DNA of 64,000 bases from Amoebophrya sp. A120 (lineage: Eukaryota > Sar > Dinophyceae > Syndiniales > Amoebophryaceae): positions 938,629 through 1,002,628 of the forward strand of contig CAJINV010000004.1 in NCBI GenBank assembly GCA_905178155.1. The letters are read 5' to 3'. The position numbers and the translations under genes are program-made. Positions 22,970 to 32,600 of the stretch are shown one piece after another. Each line of letters opens with the position of its first letter. Position 1 is the stretch's first letter. Below the pieces are notes generated by a model. That model had not been told where the DNA came from. It did not search any database and saw nothing but the letters and a program-made list of their open reading frames with translations.

Positions 22970-24036
22970 GAGAAGGGTTCATCGGCTTCCTCAAGATTGC
23001 TTCGCGTCGTTGTGTAAAACTTTAGTGAACCTTTTTTCGATAGTGGTGGAAAATTGGAAGATACAATAAGCACGAAAGTCCTCTCTTCATTTTCCAACAT
23101 TTTCAACGGAGCGCCTTCGTTGCTCAAGTAGTTCCTGTACCAAGTACTTCTCAATGCCAACGCTTGTTGTATTAAAGGTAAAGTAACTACGATAGACGTT
23201 TTCGAGTTTGTCCTCTCCCCTGGAGGGACAAACGAACCAAGGAAAAAAGGTCCTGCACGTTTGCGATTTGTATTTGAATCAATTTTGTTCACTGTGAATG
23301 ATAACTTGTTCGCCCGTAGAGCATTTATTTTAAGCTGGAAATAAAGACCGTAGGCGTACTAGACTCCAATGGATATCATATCCGGCACGAATGTGGTTGC
23401 AAGGAAAATTATCGGCGTCACGATCGTGTTCGGCAAAGAGGAGCCTAGAATTCTGTCTCTGTTATGCATCTTTCTATCACGATCATATAGCTACAGCTAC
23501 GCAATGAAGGAAATAAACGAAATCGAGGACGAGGTGGACGAGCGGTTGAAATCTTTACGATTGAAACTGCAACTACGAGGAAATTTTACGGTTGAAAGTT
23601 TTACGAATCCCATTACGAGGACGAGTCTCGTTGCACTTACGATTACGATTGTCCTCGGAGCTTGCAGCTTTGGCTGTAACATAAGACTACGACTTCTTTA
23701 CAATAATTCACGACGCAGAGACATGGAACAAAAAGCTAACCAGAAATAACCAAGAGAGCAGGAAACACGACATGTTCTCGTACTTTTGTCAATTTCTTTT
23801 TTCACGTTCACCGCACCCTGCAGGCGGTCCACCTCCTTTTGTATTTGTTTGTAATGGGAAATAACATCTCATGTGCGGAAAAAAAATTCAACCAAGTGCG
23901 AGCGTTTCGAACGTCTCTTGATGGAGACCTCCCAACATCAATATCCGACTTACAAAATAACACAAGGACCACGAGGACCTCCCGGCAGATCATAATGTAC
24001 GTACTGCAAATGTTGTTCTTTTAGGGGGAACAGCAT
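22970..24036. other. Intergenic region, one weak frame
   Basis: About 1.07 kb, AT-rich, between two minus-strand genes. The only frame of interest is on the plus strand at 23369-23749 and is listed separately with low confidence. Nothing else is seen. Confidence 0.4.
23369..23749 (+). CDS. Weak candidate for a small single-span membrane protein
   Basis: A 126-residue frame from ATG. It has a charged helical stretch (EIEDEVDERLKSLRLKLQLR) followed by a hydrophobic span (TSLVALTITIVLGACSF) and a basic tail. No family is recognised, it is on the opposite strand from all firm genes, and no neighbour supports it, so it may be chance. Confidence 0.15.
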   Translation: MDIISGTNVVARKIIGVTIVFGKEEPRILSLLCIFLSRSYSYSYAMKEINEIEDEVDERLKSLRLKLQLRGNFTVESFTNPITRTSLVALTITIVLGACSFGCNIRLRLLYNNSRRRDMEQKANQK

Positions 24037-26193
24037 TTACCTGGAGGCTGAGCTTGAAGATTTTTGTCCCCACGAGCTTGGTTCTTGTGGTGACGGGAAT
24101 GACCAATGGGACTGGTGATGAAAAAACGGTTGCGGAGGTTGCGGATAAAAGGCTGCCGGCGGCGCTTGATGAAAGGGAAACGCTTGCGATTGGATTTGCG
24201 GCTGAAATGCGTGTGGTGGCGGTGGAAAAAGTAACACTTGATGTTGAGGTTGAAAATTAAAAACTTGCTCTGCGGGTCGTGGAGCGTGCGGATGAAAAAA
24301 TTCGTTTTGCGGAGAAGGCTGCGCGTCTCGGTTCATCCAGTTTTGGGGAATTATGTTGTTAATGGCACCATTCGCCTTCTTCCCGCCTCGCTGGCACCCT
24401 TCTGGACGAAAGCTCGCCGAGATCGGGCACCGCTTGGACATTTCTTGGTGCGCGGCCACCGACCCTGCACTTTGGAAGAACGCTCTGCAGCCCATGCAGC
24501 GGAACATCAACGGACAATTCTCCGTCTCAGTATCAGTGGCGGCGTCTCGTTCCTTCTCAAAAATGTCAGACGCAGAAGGCGATACAAATGGTGACAACAG
24601 CTGCAAAGATGACGCAGCCCCAGACCCTGTCCCCGCGGAGGACGAATTGCACGCTGCCAGAGCCGCCCGTAGTTGTTCGTCTAGCGTGCGTCCGTCTTTT
24701 CCCGTCTGGTTCTTTTTCTTCGTGTCGTTCACTACATCAACATCGTGCGTCGAAAGCACAAAAAGCCGATTATTTCTGACATACGCTTTTTTCTCATCAG
24801 CCGATAAAATGGAACAAGAGCCGTCACCAGCCTCGTCGTCTCCAGCAGGATTAGTTGCACTGCTATGCGGCTCCTGAACTGGTTCTATGCTCGCTTTTGC
24901 CAAAGCGGTTGTTGCCCTCCCCAATTCGGCGGCATCAAGCAGGCGAGCCGCCCGGACGGCCGCAGTCTCTTCTTTCCACCTTTTCATTTCCTCTTCAAAA
25001 ATCTCCTGCATGGAAGTCGTTTCCGCTACGCGCTCGGCTAGCTTGTGCTTGCGCTTCTTCGTGGTAGAGGTGACTTGCACATCGTGCTTCTCCAGTACCG
25101 CCTTCAGTTCCAAAGTCGTCAGTTCCATGGCGGTTTCCTTTTTCAGAGGTTTGTCAGGAATCTTTTGCTCCCGCAAAGTGTCCGTCGAAAGCGGTTTCAG
25201 AACCGCTGCGAACTTTTCCGCAACCTTCAACATCCTGAGAATCGCGTCGTACTTCCCGGTAGAGTTACACCGCTTGTACTCTTCCTTCTCCGGTGCAATT
25301 TTTTGTCGCCAGATTGACCCAGCCGCAGTGGCGGTGCACATCAAACTACCAGGCATCTTCCTCTCCGCGCCCGCGTTGGCGCCCCGAATAAGCAACTCCA
25401 GCACCATCTCCACGTGGCCCTCTCGCGCCGCGGCGAGCAACGGGGTGTCGTCCTGCCATCCAGGTCCTTTGCGACGGGCCTCGACGTTGTCGTCCTCAAG
25501 GCGCTTGCATGGGTGCTGGTCGAGAATTTTCTTTACAAACTCCACATCCCCATCCCGTGCGGCTTGGACGATCCGCGGATGTAGTTCGTCGGCCGGGTCG
25601 TATGTTGTACTTCTTGCGGGGGTAGAACAACAATAACTCGCGCTGCTTCTATCATGTTCACCTGCCAGCAGTGTAGTCGTGGTAAAGCAAGACGCAGACT
25701 GCTCCCCCATCAAGGGCCCCTCTCCTCTGCCGGACAGGTTTCTTGAGTCTGTCGTGGCTCTATCAGTTGAGGCTCTCTCCTCGTTTCCCGCCATTATCGC
25801 TTTACTTCCAGCAGATGCAGCAGGAGCAGCAGAGGTGTTTATTTTAGTTTTGCCGTCCTTTTTGATGGTTTCTTTGCTTCTCCCCGTGGTGGCAAGAACA
25901 GCCTTTACTTTCATCCCGTTCTTTTGATGAAGGCCGTGCACTTGCTTCCTCTCCGCACGGCGGTCCAGCGCTGGCTTCTTCAGCTGCGCGTCGTTCCATT
26001 CTTGCCTTTTCTGCTTTGCTTTCTCTTCGCCGAAAATCTGAAAGGCAAGTTGTTTCTTGCTCGAATAATCTGCGCCGCAGAGCAGCTCCCCCTCGTTCAG
26101 ATCGGAGTCGCCAGACTCGTCGGAGTCCCAATCAAAGAAGTCGGAGTCGCAGTCCGATGAGTCGTCCGGGTTGATGTAGCTGAAGTAACCCAT
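24037..26193 (-). CDS. Ankyrin-repeat and zinc-finger protein (paralogue 2, intronless)
   Basis: 718 residues in one uninterrupted frame. The start is placed at 26191-26193 because MGYFSYINPDDSSDCDSDFF matches the start of the paralogue at 18666; the frame stays open 36 codons upstream without similarity. Order of parts: acidic Asp/Ser module (residues 5-45), KKQLAFQIFGEEKAKQKRQE, low-complexity linker, ankyrin-like repeats (RIVQAARDGDVEFVKKILD; TPLLAAAREGHVEMVLELL) at about residues 175-255, a basic helix with SAP-like spacing (LTTLELKAVLEKHDVQVTS), a zinc finger (CMGCRAFFQSAGSVAAHQ) near residue 600, and a Pro/Gln/His-rich tail. It probably contacts proteins or nucleic acid in the nucleus (inference). 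It and 15930-18666 are a recent duplicate pair. Confidence 0.75.
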   Translation of the reverse strand: MGYFSYINPDDSSDCDSDFFDWDSDESGDSDLNEGELLCGADYSSKKQLAFQIFGEEKAKQKRQEWNDAQLKKPALDRRAERKQVHGLHQKNGMKVKAVLATTGRSKETIKKDGKTKINTSAAPAASAGSKAIMAGNEERASTDRATTDSRNLSGRGEGPLMGEQSASCFTTTTLLAGEHDRSSASYCCSTPARSTTYDPADELHPRIVQAARDGDVEFVKKILDQHPCKRLEDDNVEARRKGPGWQDDTPLLAAAREGHVEMVLELLIRGANAGAERKMPGSLMCTATAAGSIWRQKIAPEKEEYKRCNSTGKYDAILRMLKVAEKFAAVLKPLSTDTLREQKIPDKPLKKETAMELTTLELKAVLEKHDVQVTSTTKKRKHKLAERVAETTSMQEIFEEEMKRWKEETAAVRAARLLDAAELGRATTALAKASIEPVQEPHSSATNPAGDDEAGDGSCSILSADEKKAYVRNNRLFVLSTHDVDVVNDTKKKNQTGKDGRTLDEQLRAALAACNSSSAGTGSGAASSLQLLSPFVSPSASDIFEKERDAATDTETENCPLMFRCMGCRAFFQSAGSVAAHQEMSKRCPISASFRPEGCQRGGKKANGAINNIIPQNWMNRDAQPSPQNEFFHPHAPRPAEQVFNFQPQHQVLLFPPPPHAFQPQIQSQAFPFHQAPPAAFYPQPPQPFFHHQSHWSFPSPQEPSSWGQKSSSSASR

Positions 26194-26869
26194 CTTGTCT
26201 TTATTGAAATAAGAATAAGTAACAAAAACTACCTTTGGCTGTAAGTGCGTCCACGACCACGACTCTACTTGTACTGAGAAGTAAATATTGCAATCGACCA
26301 CAGCAGGCCATTAACCTTTGAAATCCTTTCTTCACCTCTTGTATGTTGACATCGGCGAATAATTCATGATTTTAACGTCGGGGGGCGGTAAAAATAAAAA
26401 TAAAAACGTAAAACTTGCACCATTGTTCTTGTCATTGTCCTCGTTGTATCGATTGGGATTGACGCTAGGGCTTGCACCAGAAAGTAAAGCAATTCTCGTT
26501 GCCATTGTATGTTCGCATTCGGTGAAGAACAAGTAGTAGGTTAAGATACATTGATTCAGAACTGCGCCAACACGGGTTTGAGCGTACTAAGCTCAAAACA
26601 TGCATCTTCAAATTTGTTGAGGACAACACGAAGAACACGGCTACAAATCATGCTGGCCACCGGCCTGACCCGGCGTATTCGCAGAAGCGCAACTAGTTCG
26701 AACAATGTACTTTATCTTGGGCCGCTTCTGTCAATGGTCTGTCATTTGCGACCATCTGTGTTTTTCGCGTCATTTCTCCTCGTAACAAGAACAAGACGAA
26801 TAGCGTTTTTACTTCTCCGAAAAAGATGACGAGCACCGTCCTTCTCAACATCTCCATCATTTCTTGCAA
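26194..26869. other. Intergenic region, nothing seen
   Basis: About 0.68 kb, AT-rich upstream of the ankyrin paralogue, with only short overlapping frames. The paralogue's promoter must lie here, but no motif was recognised. Confidence 0.45.
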
Positions 26870-27409
26870 CTATGGTCGCGGGAGGCGCCCCCTGAAGGCG
26901 TTGTCTTCGTGGTTCACACGATACGCAGACTGCTCGTCGCTCGAGACCCAAGTCTCACCGCTTGGGTTGTCGGGTTTCATTCGCGAAGCCTGGCGGTTGT
27001 TAGGAGGGTTGCGGGGCAGGGATTTGCTCCCGGGGTTGTAACGGGGGGTTACGGCGAGCTGATTCAGCTGGTTTTTCGCATCCTCGACCGCCACCACGCG
27101 ATCTCTTGCTGCAGCTGCTTCGGCTCTTGCAGCTTCGGCTCTTGCAGCTTTGGCTCTTGCAGCTTCGGCTTCCTCGTCTTCCAGTCCTTTGTCCGTCTCC
27201 CGTTGAAACTCTTCCCACTCCCGGTCTGATTCTTCGGTAGATGTGCCGCGTTCGCGGCCGGCGCGTCCACAGTTACAAGATGAAAATATGACTGGACACA
27301 ATAACAAACAACTGCCATTAGAGTGATCTTTGCTGTTCGCGCCCTTTTTAGGCATGATCACGCAGCAATGTTCTTTCCTCTTTCTTGGATTTTTTTGCCG
27401 CGATCTCAT
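26870..27409 (-). CDS. Hypothetical 179-residue charged protein with Ala/Glu/Arg heptad-like repeats
   Basis: First ATG at 27409 (MRSRQKNPRKRKEHCC); a second ATG begins MPKKGANSKD. The middle carries a helical repeat (DEEAEAARAKAARAEAARAE) likely to form a coiled coil, and the tail is Asn/Pro/Arg-rich. A cysteine- and leucine-rich stretch (CLLLCPVIFSSCNC) before it could be an unspliced intron or a short hydrophobic segment. No family is recognised. Confidence 0.35.
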   Translation of the reverse strand: MRSRQKNPRKRKEHCCVIMPKKGANSKDHSNGSCLLLCPVIFSSCNCGRAGRERGTSTEESDREWEEFQRETDKGLEDEEAEAARAKAARAEAARAEAAAARDRVVAVEDAKNQLNQLAVTPRYNPGSKSLPRNPPNNRQASRMKPDNPSGETWVSSDEQSAYRVNHEDNAFRGRLPRP

Positions 27410-27931
27410 GAATTCAAAAAGCAACACGCAGACAGAAGATTACGCGCCACTTCTTGAATGTGCTGCGTGTTCAAGCAGAGGCATGGCGAAGCGCCTGCGT
27501 TTTTAGCCAGCATGCCGGTATTTTTTTGAAGAGAAGTTGTTATATCATTTTGTCCATTCATACAAGGAAGCCACCTGTTCCACATGGAGCTTGCACGCAG
27601 CTCGAGAAAAGAGCCTTCGGGGGCCTCGGCGTGTGCAGTAGTTATCCCGGCAGTCGGAGAAACTGTCGCCGCGGTGGCTCTCGTCGCCATGATTTGCTTC
27701 GTCCACATGCGTAGGGCAGGATTGTCATCGCAAAATTTTGAGTCATTTCACAGCATATCCATATCCATATTCGCAGTCGTGCTCGTGCAATTCTATTCAA
27801 AAATAACATGATCGGCAACGTCGGTTCCGGAAACCGAAACACAGCATCTTCCATGTCGTGCACAGGTTAGCTTTTGCGCGGGGGCAACATATTCATACAT
27901 AAAAGGAAAACTATCACTTGATGAGACAAAA
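27410..27931. other. Intergenic region, no supported gene
   Basis: About 0.5 kb. Competing frames on both strands (27406-27708 minus, 27584-27811 plus) overlap each other and show no domain. Nothing further is seen. Confidence 0.35.
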
Positions 27932-28918
27932 CTACTTTTTCACAACCATATGCACTCGCGTTGACGCCGTCGGGCATTTGCTCGGCGCGGGGGGGGGGGC
28001 AACCGCAGCGGTGCTGTACTGGTCCATCAGACAGGGACACTCCTGCTCACTCAGCTTCCCGTCCCGGTTCTGATCGCGCGCGACGAAGTAGTCGAGCAGG
28101 CCGTACTGGTAGGACACCACGACGTTCTCCGCTCGAGCGGTGAAAGTAATGCCATTCACCGGGTCCGCCAACATGCTCACTATCACTTTTACCTGAGAGG
28201 TATACAGATGTGGCAATCGGGAATGAATGCCGGGACTGCAACCCAACATCAGATCTTTTCTACTTATGGCATTTTGCAGTCCTCGTCGGAGGTATTTGGT
28301 TTAACTCTATATAGCGGAACAGACAAAAAAGCGCATGATCACCAATTTGTTCATCACCTGCGGCGCCGGGTACCCAGCGTCGACCAAAGCTTGCTCCTGT
28401 TGCGTCGCATCGTGGTCTTTCTCTTTCATCAGAAGCTCGTACAGGGCAGCCTTGTTAGCGGCAGAAGGGTGAGAAACAGTCGGTGGAGAATGCAGATTCG
28501 TAGTTGTCGTGGGGCCGTTAACGTTATCTGAAAGTGAAATTGATATCAGCATATCATTCTTGATTCTCATTCTTCTTCTTACAGCTAAATGTCCTTCTTA
28601 CGTGTCCGCATGAACAATTCTCGAAAGAAAATTGAAGTAAGTATCTGCGAGTTGCAACATTCATGTACCGGATTTTCCGCGCAGATTTCCGGACACTGGA
28701 ACAAGCAGCTGGAGAAACTGAAACGCGAGGAAAGGCCAGGCAAGGAGACACAGGAACCCTGCCCTCTTCAGGTGGGTGGAAACCAAGAAGTTGTACTGCC
28801 GCGCCATCTTCTTCTTCTTCGACCGGGTGTACGTAGGCTGATGAGGTTTACCTGCTCGTCGGGGACGGGGGGCTCTTCTTTTCGAGGAAGTAGAAGTACT
28901 AGCAGTCCTTGCTCCCAC
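27932..28918 (-). CDS. EF-hand protein with N-terminal hydrophobic segment
   Basis: 226 residues from three exons (28669-28918, 28358-28527, 27932-28192) joined by two canonical GT-AG introns: 28528-28668 (GTACATG...TTTCAG) and 28193-28357 (GTGATGA...TCTCAG). The coding total is 681 nt. An N-terminal basic stretch is followed by a hydrophobic helix (AGFLCLLAWPFLAFQFLQLL), either a signal anchor or, if the internal MARQYNFL is the start, a signal peptide. The C-terminal part has a good EF-hand loop, DQNRDGKLSEQE, at about residues 182-193, so it should bind calcium; the tail ends HMVVKK. No introner element is present, unlike most neighbours. Confidence 0.7.
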
Positions 28919-29608
28919 TTGTTCAACTTCTACTAGTCATTCATTTTTATCGTCTTCCTCTCCGGAGATACAAATCATTAAATAAAGTCTCAATTCTACA
29001 GCTAATTGCTTGTTGTGGAAACGGATACCCTTGTCCTTCTCGTGAAAAGAAAAAATAAAAAACGCACGCATCCACTACGTATGTAAGTATAAGAAAAGCT
29101 ATCTTCACACCGCTCGACGCCCGTGCGAGCGCCTCTCAAGATTCATCTATTTTTCGTTTTCCTCAAAATCAGAAAATTCGTACTCTATTTCTATCTCTTT
29201 CCCCCCGAGAATACCGGTCGTCGACTCGAATAAATTAAGGAATACGAGAAACGATAGTGATGACCATTTCATGAAGAAGAATCAAACCCTTACATCACGA
29301 CGACCTACAATGCTCGAAAGACAGAGAGCACACAGCACGTACAACGTCGACCAAAGAGGAATAAGCATGACACCAGCTTTTAGACAGGGTACCGAGGATG
29401 TTAGTGTTACCGATGGACGCATCGTAAATCCTTCGCCCGTTTGATGTTCTATTTGTCGCTAGATGTAATGGAGCTTGCGTCTGCCTTTGCTGGCGTAAAG
29501 AGACGCTCCATATTATATCTCGTTCCAGTCGACCAGACAGATGGCTGCAAGAACGTTGACACGGCGGGTTGTTCACATTTACTTGTATATCGTTTTTGTT
29601 GCAGTCTG
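28919..29608. other. Intergenic region, nothing seen
   Basis: About 0.7 kb between two minus-strand genes, AT-rich. Short frames near 29295-29612 run antisense or overlap the 3' end of the next gene. No repeat or regulatory motif was recognised. Confidence 0.45.
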
Positions 29609-32600
29609 TCACACCCTAGATGGTGCACCGCTTCCTGCCAACCCCTCTCTTCTCCGAATTTCTTCCGTAAAGACCTTCAAGTCATCCCTTAACCGCAAGT
29701 TGTCCTCAGTGGTCGTTGCGAGAATTTGCCGTAACTCCAGCAATTCGTTCTTCAGATCCGAATTCTCAGCCTCCAAGCGTTTGTTTACTGCAACCGCCGG
29801 CGGGTTTAGCAACGGTTGCAAACTTCTGTTCAACGCGGTGAAATTTGCCGTTTGAAACGTCGTCGACGCGTGGGCGAGCGAGGTCGCTGCGGACGCGGAG
29901 GATTGGGACACAAAATTTTGAAATCGCCGACGCATTTCCAGCAGGTGCTCTGAGTTCTGCAAGTAGGGCGCGACCGGCAGATCTTGATCTACGGCGAGGT
30001 CGGTGCTTGTTGATAGAGCTGCCTCATCGGGAGTAGATGAGGAGGCGCGCGGCGAGGTAGGAGCAGTTGAGGGTCGCAGCTGCGGGCCTGCTGTTGTTAC
30101 AGTGGCGCTTGTTGTGAGCGACGATGACGAAGCTGCGGGATTATCTGCGATGCTGGTTGCAGTGACAGTTTTCTGTGGCGAAACAGAAACTGCACGCCGG
30201 GAGGTGGCGGACAGAGTAGGTGGAGGTGGTGGCGGTACACTTGCTCCTGCAACCACTGAAGATTCCCTCTGCTGTAGTACAACACTAGAATGGAGCTGGT
30301 TCTTCGCTTCCTGTAACCCTCGGACTTGTGTTTTCAAACTTTCCACGAGACTCTTCAAGTCCTCGATGGTCTTCGCGTCGCGCTGCTTTTGCCGATCGCA
30401 GGCCACGTTCGCCTCTTCCAGAGCGGCGCGAAGGGCTTCTACTTCTGCAGCGGACGAGGGGGTGTTTGGATTATCTCCCGCATCGTGTGCGATAGCGATG
30501 TTGTTGTCCTTGGCAGAGGTCATATTGCTGGTTTTTGTAGGCGCCAACAACCCAGCAGACCTATTGTCTCCTTCCGATTGCTGGAAAAGCGGAGGACGGG
30601 GGTCACCGACCACTCTAGTCAGCGCTTGCAGCGAGAATTCTTCCAGCTCAGCCAGCGGCGAGAACTGGACGAATCCGATGCCACCAGACAGCTCTGATCC
30701 TCGTCCTCTGTTCTGGGATAGAAGTGGCGGTGGCGAGGACGCAATGGTTTTTTGTGCTGCTTCGTCTTCGAGCCCACCGTGCAGCGCTCCGCCAGCTGTC
30801 GTTATCATTTCCTCTGATGTATTTGCCGTTCCCGTTGCCCGTGCCGCCTTTAGCTGTTGCTGTGCCAGTGTCTGTACCTGTAGTGATTCTACTCCTCGCA
30901 TTACCCTAGCAAGAAAGTCCTCCTGCAGCATCCTACTTCGTTCCTGCTCCCACCGGCTCACCGTACTGCTTAACTCCGCCTTTTGCTTGCTCAGCTTCCA
31001 CACCTGCTGCTTCAAGCTCCGTAACGAGTTCTCGCTGCTCGCCACTGTCGTTTTCAGCACAAAGTTCTCCCTTATGCATGTGTAAATAGGTCTGGGTCTG
31101 GAAGGCGAAGGGTGCAAACTTCTCATGCTGATTTTCTATTATATAATTTCACCTTCTCTGCGCAATTCACCCATAGAGTGAACGCGCGCGCAACCAACGG
31201 AAGCGAATGACGTGCAGAAGCGCGTCGCAGTGATAGTCGCAAGACCTCGAGCGACAGTCACAATGGCAGCCAAGAGAGAACCCGGCCGGCACAACGAGCT
31301 ACGGGTAGCAGGCCATGCAAGCCAGGCTCTCGACCCCCACAGAGCCATGCCCCGGACATAGAGGTGGCCCAAGCCGCGAGACGCGACTGGGGCCGCCGAA
31401 TATCTTCCCCAAATGCGACTAAACAAAGGGGGCAGCCCGCACTGTCGGGGACAGAGAGCAGGGCGCACGGGGCGGCGTAGCAAAGTAGCGAGGCTTGTGG
31501 AATCGTGCCGGGACATATCCCCGCGACACAACCCGGGAACCGGGTGAGGATAGTGGGGGCGTGCTCCCAAATGTGACTAAATAAGTAAGGCCCGGGAGGG
31601 TTCCGCGGTCTCCTCTCGTGGCGGAAGCAGCACAAAGCACTGCGCGACCGACCACGCGTCTCGGTAAGTAGACGCTATCTGTCGTAGCTGTGTTTCGTTT
31701 AAATTTCGCAAAGGCCACAAAAGCGTCCCCAGGCCCGTTGGATGAGTCAGGATCTCCTGGGAGACCCCGAAGCAGGAGAAGAACGAACCTGTTCACAGAA
31801 GCAAAAGAGCATCTATGCAGCGCTCCCTCTCGCCCCCACACCAACCGCTGAACCCCTCGACTGCGTCGACTGCATTCAAGCAATCAACACCGGCGGACCG
31901 ACGCCGAGGAGCGAAGGACGGAGTCGCGAAGCCGATAGGCCACGCTCCTCAGCTCTCCTTCCGTGTCAGCACACCTGATACTTCCACACGAAGTGCTACC
32001 TACAACATGCCCTGCAAGATGTAAGCAAGCATCCATGTGGAAGCTGCAACGAAGGCGTCACGAGCTCCGAAGAGCAGCAACAACGACGTCGCGGACGCCC
32101 AACCCCACCCCAGCACCCGCAGGCGACGTCATCGAAGTCACACGCGCAGGCGAAGGCACACACCAGCAATAACCTGCGCCCCAGGCATGCGACCCACTGC
32201 TACAAACCGCCGCGCCTGCGGGGCTGTGGGGTTGCGCGTCCAGGGTGCTGGGCGGTGTGGTGTGAGGGCTGGCCCTGGTACTTAATATATCTGCGTGCCC
32301 ATCGGGCACGCAGACCATTGCGTTTCGTTTCGGTGACTCTATTTGTAGTCAGATCGTAGTGTGTATGTGATGCGGCCCATCGGGCGGCCCCTGCCATTGG
32401 CAGGGGCTAAATACATGGCGCGGGGGTGCCTTGTTTTTTGCCTCGTGTTCCTGTGTGTCTGTCTGTACTTAGCCCCGGCTTATGACCGTCGGCGCGATCT
32501 TTTGCCGGCTGCGGTAGGTTGCCGCTACACTGGCCCCGGACCCCTGTGACAGGGACCTTGCGGGCATCGCCCTAGTAGGATACCAGTGGCTATTTCACAG

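Noticed and set aside
30003-31085. Plus-strand frame of 360 codons
   Set aside because: Antisense shadow of the coiled-coil exon; Ser/Ala/Val-rich composition mirrors the sense strand and no domain is seen.
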